This document shows, piece after piece, positions 38,965 to 47,657 of a stretch of DNA of 64,000 nucleotides. The position numbers and the translations under genes were made by a program. The stretch covers positions 3,695,001 to 3,759,000 of the forward strand of contig NZ_JAHSTX010000001.1 in the NCBI RefSeq assembly GCF_019145375.1, written 5' to 3'. Each line of letters starts with the position of its first letter. Within the stretch, counting starts at the first letter, position 1. The stretch is from Pseudomonas triticicola. Its GTDB lineage: Bacteria; Pseudomonadota; Gammaproteobacteria; Pseudomonadales; Pseudomonadaceae. The notes under the pieces were generated by a model, which saw nothing but the letters and a program-made list of their open reading frames with translations, had not been told where the DNA came from and did no database searches.

Positions 38965-41067
38965 TCAAAACCACTCACTCATCTGTCCGTATCCATAGAC
39001 AAACGCCAGCTTTCGGGCCCTGGTCAGACTGACGTAAATAAGCGCACGCTCCTCGTTTTCCTTCTGGCGCCTGGTCACCAGATCAGATGCCTGGCTAATC
39101 ACGAAGTCCAGGGGGACCAAGCCCTTATTCACCGATAGGATGAATACCGCATCAAACTCAAGCCCCTTCACCCGGTGCATGGTCGCCAGGTTGATGGCAC
39201 CATCTGGAGTGGAAGCACTGTCACGATCCAGCATATGACAGCGCAGGCCACAGCTCTCGAATGTAGCTTGAATTTCCAGTAATTCCTTGCGGGTACGAGC
39301 GATCACGCAGCAATTGTCAGAGGCCAAATCATTGGCCTGAAGGTCCCCTATGACCTGTCGTACCTGCTCAGCCATACCGGCAAAACTCCTGATGACCGGA
39401 CTAGGTCCGTGCATCAGCGAATGGTAATAAGCGTTGCTATCCTCGCCGCCATCAAGATCGTCCACGGACACACCCTCAAGCACACTAACCGCGACCTTTC
39501 GGGTTTCATCCGTAGTACGGTAGTTCACTTTGAGGCGGGAACTGCGACCTCGGATATCGATACCGCATTGGCCCAATATCACCTTGTTCTTGCCATAAAT
39601 GCGCTGGTGCCCATCCCCGACAATGAACAAATCGTTAGAACTCGGAGGTACCAGAGCACGAATCAGCATGAATGCCTGGGTGCCCATATCCTGCGCCTCA
39701 TCCACGATAACCGCGCACAGCTCCGGTCGGAGCTCAGCGCGGCCTTCAAGCAGCCGGCGCGCATCGCGATAAGCGTCATCCGGTTCCTTGAGGTAATTGC
39801 TCGACAGCAGATGTCGGTAGCGTTCAAACACAGGCCAGATATCGATACGCTGCTGCCTATTCAGTGGCGTGCCGCGACCGATACGTGAAGCGGTCTTGAA
39901 CTCATCGGCAGTCATGATCGATAGGGGCTGAACCACCCTCGCCCATTCTTCCTGGAAGAACGCGAGACTCAGCTCAGAGCCTGCCGGCTTATCGGAGTAA
40001 GCCTGTTCCCAGAGCTGCCTTTCCTGCTGGGCATTCATCAACAGCCCATAGTCATAGCCCTGCTTCTTCAGGAAGCTGATCACCCAAGCATCCAGGTTGA
40101 TTACCTCGATACGCTCGCGTTGTGCCGGGCTGCAAATCTTGTTCAGATTTTGCTGGATATCCGTCGCCAGGTTGCGAGTGAAGGTGGTGAACAGCACCTT
40201 ATTACCTGGATTGGCCACATGCTCGGCCAGCCATTTAGCACGATGCATGGCCACTACGGTCTTACCAGTACCGGCACCGCCCAGCACTCGCACCGGGCCA
40301 TTTTTCTTGCCTTCCACCAAGCGCCGCTGCGCCGGGTGCAGAAAAACCCGCCATTTCTCCAGCGACTGATTGAGCACCTCCCGCAGTGCCTCTTCATTTT
40401 CTGCCACAACAAAGCATGCGCGAGACTCGGGGCGCGCCAATGCCGTAGTGAAGTCGTCGGTATCCACTTGCTGTGTAACTACCGGAACAGCCTCGTTGAA
40501 AGCCTCCTCGAAGCTGGCGCCAGCCATCAACATGAACAAGCCATCATGTACATCTGCCGGGATCTGCTCATTTAGGCGCGCCGTCTCCAGATCAGCCTCG
40601 ATCTTCATGCTACGCACGAGTGGCAAGGTCTCCTCCGGCACTCCCAACTGAATCAGCTGACGATCGCGGATGGCATCAAACAGTCCAGGCTGTGCGACCA
40701 TGGCAGGCTGTTCGGGCGCCACCAACTCTTGCTCCTGGACAGTAAATACTTGCAGACTGCCTGTGTTGGGGTTGATCTCGACCTTACGACGGGCCGCCCA
40801 AAAGTAAGCCTGCTCGTGGTGGTCTATGTAGAGCATCAGATATAAGTTCTGTTTCTCCACTGTCGCCAGGATGATTCGAACATCTTGGTTCACCCGGATC
40901 GAACGCAGTTTGTCATCCCTGAAAGCTGTCAGCTTTTCGTAGTGCAGACCGCCATGCTGCGGATCCTGCTGGAACAGCATGACCGCCTTGTTAGCCTGAG
41001 CTTGCTCGTTCGGCGTGAGCTTCAACAGGCTGTCAAAATATTTGTCCGAAAACGCAACACTAACCAT
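38965..41067 (-). CDS. UvrD/Rep-family helicase with RelE-like N-terminal domain
   Basis: A 700-aa protein. Residues 1-95 resemble a RelE/ParE-type toxin fold (YEKLTAFRDDKLRSIRVNQD, then VRIILA and LYIDHHEQAYFWA). From about 240 on is a superfamily 1 helicase: Q-like motif LHPAQRRLV (243-251), Walker A GGAGTGKT (263-270), Walker B VIVDEAQD (near 450), motif V/VI region TMHRVKGLEFDAVFILS and LTRARKLAFVYG at the end. It is coupled to the DUF1998 helicase gene upstream (TGAAATG junction, 1-base gap). It may unwind or process DNA in the same system; whether the RelE-like part is catalytic or a binding domain is unknown. Confidence 0.8.
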   Translation of the reverse strand: MVSVAFSDKYFDSLLKLTPNEQAQANKAVMLFQQDPQHGGLHYEKLTAFRDDKLRSIRVNQDVRIILATVEKQNLYLMLYIDHHEQAYFWAARRKVEINPNTGSLQVFTVQEQELVAPEQPAMVAQPGLFDAIRDRQLIQLGVPEETLPLVRSMKIEADLETARLNEQIPADVHDGLFMLMAGASFEEAFNEAVPVVTQQVDTDDFTTALARPESRACFVVAENEEALREVLNQSLEKWRVFLHPAQRRLVEGKKNGPVRVLGGAGTGKTVVAMHRAKWLAEHVANPGNKVLFTTFTRNLATDIQQNLNKICSPAQRERIEVINLDAWVISFLKKQGYDYGLLMNAQQERQLWEQAYSDKPAGSELSLAFFQEEWARVVQPLSIMTADEFKTASRIGRGTPLNRQQRIDIWPVFERYRHLLSSNYLKEPDDAYRDARRLLEGRAELRPELCAVIVDEAQDMGTQAFMLIRALVPPSSNDLFIVGDGHQRIYGKNKVILGQCGIDIRGRSSRLKVNYRTTDETRKVAVSVLEGVSVDDLDGGEDSNAYYHSLMHGPSPVIRSFAGMAEQVRQVIGDLQANDLASDNCCVIARTRKELLEIQATFESCGLRCHMLDRDSASTPDGAINLATMHRVKGLEFDAVFILSVNKGLVPLDFVISQASDLVTRRQKENEERALIYVSLTRARKLAFVYGYGQMSEWF

Positions 41068-41068
41068 T

Positions 41069-44000
41069 TCAGGCTCCTGAATTCAATTGGGTGATGGCCT
41101 TAACCAGATCCTCGGCGCTGGAAACGATGATCCAGCCTGCTTTCTGCAAATACGCCATCGCCGCCTGCTGGTCTTCCAAATGCTCAAGCAGCAGAGCAAT
41201 TTTCTGCTCGGGTAAGAGCAGCTCTGCTTCACCGACCACCTCACCCTGCTCATCCATAACCGCATCGCCGACAACAGCAGACATAGGCCAAGCAATCTGA
41301 TGCTCACCCAAGGCGGTGGCTACGTTCTCATCGAGCAGCTGGAACCAGTTGGGCAACTGGCGTGCTTCCACCGACTCTTCCGCCACCGCGCCAACCAACG
41401 GCCAGAGCAAGCCTGCAGCTGTCCCATCGTGCTTGGACTGAGGTGTCCAGGCATAAAACAGCGGCAGGAACTGCAGAAAATTCACCGCAGCCCAGAATCT
41501 CTGCCATTGATAGCGAGCAGCCTCTTCACTGCCTTGCTTCAAGTCATAGCAAAATGACACTAAGGCTTGGTTCAGATCAAACTGTCTGACCAAATCCGCA
41601 CCGGCAATCAAGCCCAAGCTGATCAGCGCAGCCCCTTGCGCATCCTTGACTTCCACCGCCCCCGCGAGAGCTATCGGTTCTGGTTGCTGATCGGTAAAGC
41701 TGACCGGCAAGCCATGGAGACTTTGCAAAAGCTTCGCCCGAACTTCGGCGTCGGCCAACGAAGCAGCCGGCAAGCATTGCAGAATGAAAAATAACGCTTG
41801 CTCCGACAACGCTTGCGGATTCTGATCGGCAAGAAAGTGCATGAGTAAGTCGAAGGTGGGCATGCTTAGGTGTTGAGCCGTATTGGCTGTCCCTGCCAAT
41901 TTTGCCAGCCCCGCGATCGCCTGATGATGCTGCGCTGGTGAAGTCATACCGGTTAGTAATGGCACATCCGAGGCTTTATCACCGATCACCTTGTTAACGT
42001 CATACCAGTTCAACGTCCATACCACGAAACCGGCATGCATCAAGCTTTGTCGCTTGATCAAGTCCTCGCTACTTTTCTGTCCGTGAAATTGGTAGCCATC
42101 AAGGAAGATCGCAACTGGCTTGAAACCAGCCGATGCAGGCCAAAGCACGAAATCCGGTCGACTGGCAAACTGGACACTCTCAGCCTTGCCCAGATCAACC
42201 TGGGGCTCCACTTCATAGGCCTGCTCGCCGATCGTTAGCCGGTAACCGGTCTTACCGTGAATGATGTCAGCCGATACCCTGACCTTCTGACCGCTGACGC
42301 AATCCATACCACTGAATCGCGCAAGCGCCTCGGGGAAACGTGCTTCCAACTCACTCTCCACCCATGGATTACCGGAGAGGGAACTTAGGGACTCACTGTT
42401 CTGCACCCACTCATGCTCACCTTCGACAATGTCCTTGAGCATTTCCAAGGCTATCGCCTTACTGGTGCTCTCCATGCCATAGGCATTGCGGTACTCCAGC
42501 AGGCAGCGATAACAACCATCCATCGTGTGCTCGTAGCAATCACACGTCTCCATGACATCGTAAGCCATCCGGAACACAGCCTGCATGTTCTCAGCCCGGC
42601 TCAGTAGCTCATGCAGATACCCAGTCCCGCCGGGCACGGAGTCGTACAACACAATAAAATGTCGACGTTCGTCTGTTTCCCCTATCGGCTCGCTCTGGTG
42701 GGCTACTCGCAGATGGTCAACTTTTCCGCCAAACCGTCGTTTGAGTCCCAACTGCAGGGCCGCAACAAAGGAGTTAATCTGCTCTTCAGTCCCCCCCGTT
42801 GCCAGTCTTGGCAACAGAATACGTAGGGCTTCCGAGGTAAATTGGCGGTACAGATACAGGCAGTTGTCCAGTCCAAAGTCGTCACCGCCATTGACAAGCT
42901 TTTTCACGCCCTTGGCATAGCTACAGCTCTTCAGATGAACCGGCTCGCCCTTGCCTGCCATCACCTTACGGCTCTGCACCGAGCCACACTCGCGACAAAC
43001 GGCAAAACCGGATCGCTGCAACTGCTCGCCAGCCACCTGGAACATCATCTCCTCGCCGTCACGGCGACCGAAGTTCACCTCAAGGAAAGTCGCCGAGCGG
43101 ATAAACTCGAAACCAAACGGACGATCCTTATCATCCAAAACCCAAGTGATATGGATATCTGCAGGCTTAAAATCGATCAGCATCTGCTTACTAAAAAATA
43201 CCGGCTCCCGATCATCCGAGTGGTCGTTCAACAGCGCATCGCGTGCGTTAGTAAACGCATACACCTGAGTCATCCTCAGCATCTTGGTACGAGCGCTTGA
43301 ATCCCCCCACTGACTGGTATGGCAACGCGGGCAGATCTTTTCGCTGAAGCCTGCAGTGGGGTTGTCCGCAGCCGCGGAGTAATGGCATCGCGGGCAGAAT
43401 CTCCAGTCCTGAATATTGCGCCCTTTGGCGGTTTCCACTCGGGATATCTTCACCCTGCGGTTCCCGGCATAGAACACCGATTCAGGCGCCAATTCCGTCA
43501 GCGCTGCCTGTGCCGGTCGCTGGTATTCGTACTCGCGCTTGATCAGCTCGCGCTCAGCCCCATCACCAGAAGTCGCTTTTTCTGATCGGAAGATAACCGA
43601 ATGCAAGGTTGCTCCTTCCTCTGGGAAGGCGTAGTTGGGGAGTAAGCCTTCATCTGTCAGGAAATTGAGCGTTTCGCGCCGGTTCATCACATAGCGCAAA
43701 CGATTGAAACCCTCACGCTCTCGCTCAAGCTCAGCGAGTTCGTCACGGGTATGCTCGTCCTGTGGTGCCTTGGCTAGCTTATCGATCTGCTTTTTCAGAT
43801 CCGCACTGCGCGCAGCCATATTTGCCCGCTCATCAGCAACCACCTTGAGCCGCCCAAGCACATACAACTGCAAATGGTCATCCAGATGCTGCGGTCCGCC
43901 AAACAAGAACTGGCGCAGCAACTCAAGATCATCACCACTGAGCTCTCTGGCTACATAAGCACTGAAGCCATCCCAAATTTCCTGCATATTGTGTTTAAGG

Positions 44001-47000
44001 AAATTCAGCAGGGTATAGGGGAAGCGGTCTTCTTGGACCTTTTCCACCGCATCCAGCACCGGTTGCATATTCGAAGGCACTAGGTTGTCGCCCCTGGATT
44101 CTCTGGTCCAGCAGTCCATGGCATATGCCAGCAATTGCCTACGCAACACATACCGCGCTTTGAGAAAAACCGCTGGGGGCTCCACCGGGGTATCCAGCAT
44201 GCGGCTCGGGTCGGCGTAGAACACCAGGTCATGGGGCCGACCGTTGGCCACGGTCAGGACGAAGGAGTTGCCATCACGCCGCCCACCTCGCCCAACGCGC
44301 TGCAGGTAGTTCGCCTGTGCCGGTGGCACGGAGCAAAGCAGCACGCTGGACAGGTTGCCAATGTCGATACCCATTTCCAGGGTCGGCGTAGCAGAGAGCA
44401 GGTTGTATTCCCACGGTTTGCCACCCTCACGCATAAAACTGTTCTCGACGCGGATCCGCTCCGGCGTGGATAGCAGCCCGGTATGCTCATGAGCTATCAC
44501 CCGGTGAATGACGCCATGGCGGAACAAGTTGCGATACAGCGAGTCCCGTGGGGGTACAACTTGCAAGTATTGCAGATCCGGGTGTGCCGCGTTCAACAGC
44601 GGCATGCCTAGCCAAGCCTTGGCATGGCTTGCCGGCAACAGCAGAGAACGATGGCCCGGGCACTCTACGTTATGCACTTCCGAGGTGACTTGCAGCACTT
44701 CAGGCACCACCGCCCACAACTGAACACCACGCTCACTCAGCTCCTCTTTAAGCAGCCCAGTCGAACAAAGAGCCTTGAACGACGCCCCCAACACCGACTC
44801 CAACTGTTTTCGATCGACCAACTCTCCCGGATTCAGACAAGCCAGCCAACGCTGGTACCAGGTAGCGCCCTGACTTCCAGAAAGCACTTCAAAGCCATCA
44901 CCATTACTCGCTGCCGGATAACGTGGACGAGCGGCAGACGGACCGCTGGCCGGCGCGTAATCAAGGAGGTTCAGCAGATAAGACTTCCCAGAATTCCAGC
45001 GGTAGCTCGCGAGGTCCTCTAACGCGAATGCACCCAGATACACCAGATGCAGCATCAGACCCTGCATATACTGCTGGGCTGCCTCAGAATCAATCCGATA
45101 ACCGAGCGTATTGTTTACCTCAGTCGCCCAACGTTTCGCAGCCTGCTGCACCTTATCCAGCGGCCACTCTAGCGCTGCAATGCCTAAGCGATTTAACGAG
45201 CGACCTACCTGCGCACGCCAACCCAGATCCTCCAGCACCTGCCAGAGCATGCGATTACGGATGATCTTCAAATGCCGGGCCGGATTGCGCACCTCACCGG
45301 ACTGCTCAAAATATTCAAAGTCCCCATCAAAACGCTTATCCGGCGGCATGAACTCACGCAGGTAATACGGCAGCGTCAAATGCCCATGCCGACCTTCATG
45401 CTCTAGCCAATAACGCTCAAACAATTCCGGTATCTGCAACAGCGGCACCGGACCGGTCTGATTTTCCAGCAGCTGAGTCAAGGCCATTCGAACGTTGTTC
45501 TGCCAGGTACGGGCGGCAAAGAAACCGGCGCGATGTGCTGCATCCTGCACCGAATCACTAAAGGTCAGCAGTTTTCGGTCATCGTTATCGCGACTGCTGA
45601 ATAGCTGATGAATAGCCACCGCGCTCAGACTCGCGGCTCGCGCACCGAACACCACCAGGGATGCTTTTGCGGAGCAGTACGGGCAGTTGTGCTGATGTAC
45701 AACCCGGTTTACCTGGCCGACACGCTCCTCCTTGAGCAAATCTGGGCGACTGACACGCACCAGCGCTTCATTCCCAGCCTGGCATGCCTTGCACCCACCG
45801 CTATGTTCCAGCCCTGCGGTAAAGCCGCACTCACGGCAAACCCGGAAGTGGGTCAACCTTGGGCCGCTCATCTGCTTATCACCACTAGGCTGCCAAGGCA
45901 TCAACAACCCGGTTTCCTGGTGATTGCTGAAGAACGCCGAGTAAATATTGGCCAGATCCAATTCGATCTGCTGATTGACCGGTTGGGCCACCTCCATCCG
46001 CGTCAACCAGGCCGTACCGTGACACTCACGACACTGCACGAGTGGCAACCGAATCTGCTGCTTGTCCCTGGCCGGCGGGTCATCACCGAACGCCAGCAAG
46101 GGCGGCAAGCGCTTGATACTGTCGGTCTCCTCGATCTCAAGATCATCTGCGGGAACAGGCTCACGCAAGGTACCGACAATTCGTCGCAGCTCTCGTGCCC
46201 ACAGTTGCAGGCGCAGCTGCATCAGGGGCAGCTTCGTTTCCGCCCTTGCATGAGCTGCCAATGACAAAAGAGCAATCAGTGCCTGTTCCGGCTGACGTTG
46301 AAAACGCTTTGGAATCTGAGCGGCCAGACGATTCGCCAACTCTCTGAAGGTTGGAGTATTGTCACCCTGCCGCAGATGTCGCAATAAATTGGCCAGTTGC
46401 CCGTGCTGCTTCAGCTCCTTACCAAGCGCTATACGCCCTGGTATTTCCTGTAGATCCATCTCTGGCTGTTTGCTGAAGTACAACTCGTAAGCGACCAGCA
46501 AATACTCGTTCAAGCCCTGGCGCAGCGCGATCTGCAGGGTCTCTGGACCAATGTCCGGGTTCAGGTTGAGGAACGATAGCGTGTCGATGAATTCATCCGG
46601 CGACTGACGCTGCTCAGTGATCACCGCCTCCCGTGGGAAGGGAGCGGAAAATATATCGCTGGCATACTGAAGCAGCCCCACCACACTGTCTTCACCTCCC
46701 AATGTCGCCGAGGTACCCACGCAGATCAGGCGCTCCGGCGCCAGATCAAAGCGGGCACGTAAGCGGCGGATCAGGAGCGACAGATCCGTACCTTGGGCGC
46801 CATCAAAGGTATGCAGCTCATCCACTACCAGATAACGGAGGGTGTCGGGCCCATTGTTCACCCACAGTTTCTGGTCCTGCGGGCGCATCAATAGGTAGTC
46901 GAGCATCTTGTAGTTGGTAAGCAGCACGTCGGGCGGATTCTGGCGCAGGGTTTCCTTATCCGTGATTACCTGGTCCGGTCCCATAGCCTTGACGCCCTGG

Positions 47001-47506
47001 CCATCACCGCCGACAAACAACCCAACACGCAGTCCCTTCAGTGACGGTTGATTATAAATTTCTTTGGCAAAACGCTTGGCCTGATCCGTCGCCAAAGCGT
47101 TCATCGGGTAAATGACAATGGCCTTAATCCCGGGCTTGCCAGCCTTCTGGCAGAAATCCAGCACCGGGTACATAAAGCACTCGGTCTTACCCGAACCAGT
47201 ACCCGTCGCCACCAGTGTATTGGCTGCTTTGCCATTCGCCGCAAGGCGCCGCCAAGCCTGCTCCTGGTGAGCATGAGGAGGGAATTCAGTCTTAAATCCA
47301 GAAAAGAAATCGCAGCCTGACTGACCACTCAGAAATGGCAAACCAACGGTAACGTAAGGCCCTTTGATGAAAGCCTCGCCGTCCTGCTGCTCCTCAACCA
47401 GACGGCGGAACTCCCCCCGGAATGGTGCGGTTTCAGTCTCGAAACCAGTAATGATAAATTCGCGTAGTGCAGCGGATACTTCGCTGGCCAACAAGCCGGG
47501 AATCAT
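41069..47506 (-). CDS. YprA-type DEAD/DEAH helicase with DUF1998 (MZB) region
   Basis: A 2145-aa superfamily 2 helicase. Lobe 1 has Walker A ATGTGSGKTE (about 100-109), DELH in VVDELHTFDGAQGTD (229-232) and motif III GTSATLGG (264-271). Lobe 2 lies far downstream, with SATPTLEMGIDIGN and YLQRVGRGGRRDGNSFVLT near 1020-1080. A zinc ribbon (FCPRCHYS, ICPRCHTSQWG; near 1375-1405) and the DUF1998 cysteine cluster (CDCYEHTMDGCYRCLLEYRN; near 1655-1675) follow. Residues about 1780-1850 hold a DUF559/Vsr-like pattern around FLDGYQFHG. It looks like DISARM DrmA and DrmB joined in one chain, or Druantia DruE. It is the third gene of the helicase-methylase operon. Confidence 0.82.
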   Translation of the reverse strand: MIPGLLASEVSAALREFIITGFETETAPFRGEFRRLVEEQQDGEAFIKGPYVTVGLPFLSGQSGCDFFSGFKTEFPPHAHQEQAWRRLAANGKAANTLVATGTGSGKTECFMYPVLDFCQKAGKPGIKAIVIYPMNALATDQAKRFAKEIYNQPSLKGLRVGLFVGGDGQGVKAMGPDQVITDKETLRQNPPDVLLTNYKMLDYLLMRPQDQKLWVNNGPDTLRYLVVDELHTFDGAQGTDLSLLIRRLRARFDLAPERLICVGTSATLGGEDSVVGLLQYASDIFSAPFPREAVITEQRQSPDEFIDTLSFLNLNPDIGPETLQIALRQGLNEYLLVAYELYFSKQPEMDLQEIPGRIALGKELKQHGQLANLLRHLRQGDNTPTFRELANRLAAQIPKRFQRQPEQALIALLSLAAHARAETKLPLMQLRLQLWARELRRIVGTLREPVPADDLEIEETDSIKRLPPLLAFGDDPPARDKQQIRLPLVQCRECHGTAWLTRMEVAQPVNQQIELDLANIYSAFFSNHQETGLLMPWQPSGDKQMSGPRLTHFRVCRECGFTAGLEHSGGCKACQAGNEALVRVSRPDLLKEERVGQVNRVVHQHNCPYCSAKASLVVFGARAASLSAVAIHQLFSSRDNDDRKLLTFSDSVQDAAHRAGFFAARTWQNNVRMALTQLLENQTGPVPLLQIPELFERYWLEHEGRHGHLTLPYYLREFMPPDKRFDGDFEYFEQSGEVRNPARHLKIIRNRMLWQVLEDLGWRAQVGRSLNRLGIAALEWPLDKVQQAAKRWATEVNNTLGYRIDSEAAQQYMQGLMLHLVYLGAFALEDLASYRWNSGKSYLLNLLDYAPASGPSAARPRYPAASNGDGFEVLSGSQGATWYQRWLACLNPGELVDRKQLESVLGASFKALCSTGLLKEELSERGVQLWAVVPEVLQVTSEVHNVECPGHRSLLLPASHAKAWLGMPLLNAAHPDLQYLQVVPPRDSLYRNLFRHGVIHRVIAHEHTGLLSTPERIRVENSFMREGGKPWEYNLLSATPTLEMGIDIGNLSSVLLCSVPPAQANYLQRVGRGGRRDGNSFVLTVANGRPHDLVFYADPSRMLDTPVEPPAVFLKARYVLRRQLLAYAMDCWTRESRGDNLVPSNMQPVLDAVEKVQEDRFPYTLLNFLKHNMQEIWDGFSAYVARELSGDDLELLRQFLFGGPQHLDDHLQLYVLGRLKVVADERANMAARSADLKKQIDKLAKAPQDEHTRDELAELEREREGFNRLRYVMNRRETLNFLTDEGLLPNYAFPEEGATLHSVIFRSEKATSGDGAERELIKREYEYQRPAQAALTELAPESVFYAGNRRVKISRVETAKGRNIQDWRFCPRCHYSAAADNPTAGFSEKICPRCHTSQWGDSSARTKMLRMTQVYAFTNARDALLNDHSDDREPVFFSKQMLIDFKPADIHITWVLDDKDRPFGFEFIRSATFLEVNFGRRDGEEMMFQVAGEQLQRSGFAVCRECGSVQSRKVMAGKGEPVHLKSCSYAKGVKKLVNGGDDFGLDNCLYLYRQFTSEALRILLPRLATGGTEEQINSFVAALQLGLKRRFGGKVDHLRVAHQSEPIGETDERRHFIVLYDSVPGGTGYLHELLSRAENMQAVFRMAYDVMETCDCYEHTMDGCYRCLLEYRNAYGMESTSKAIALEMLKDIVEGEHEWVQNSESLSSLSGNPWVESELEARFPEALARFSGMDCVSGQKVRVSADIIHGKTGYRLTIGEQAYEVEPQVDLGKAESVQFASRPDFVLWPASAGFKPVAIFLDGYQFHGQKSSEDLIKRQSLMHAGFVVWTLNWYDVNKVIGDKASDVPLLTGMTSPAQHHQAIAGLAKLAGTANTAQHLSMPTFDLLMHFLADQNPQALSEQALFFILQCLPAASLADAEVRAKLLQSLHGLPVSFTDQQPEPIALAGAVEVKDAQGAALISLGLIAGADLVRQFDLNQALVSFCYDLKQGSEEAARYQWQRFWAAVNFLQFLPLFYAWTPQSKHDGTAAGLLWPLVGAVAEESVEARQLPNWFQLLDENVATALGEHQIAWPMSAVVGDAVMDEQGEVVGEAELLLPEQKIALLLEHLEDQQAAMAYLQKAGWIIVSSAEDLVKAITQLNSGA

Positions 47507-47657
47507 GAAACGTCCTTATCATCTGGGACAGAGCAAATGCCCTGCTGAAGGTACCTTGCAGTGCGCTGAGCCGCGCAGCCAGACCCCTAATATAAAAATT
47601 TTACCTTAGGCAAACCAACACATCTCCGCTCATGCGCCTGCACCGCTTGGCGCGTGA

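Noticed and set aside
40780..41067. A separate RelE toxin gene
   Set aside because: The RelE-like segment is in one uninterrupted frame with the helicase, and no antitoxin frame lies beside it.
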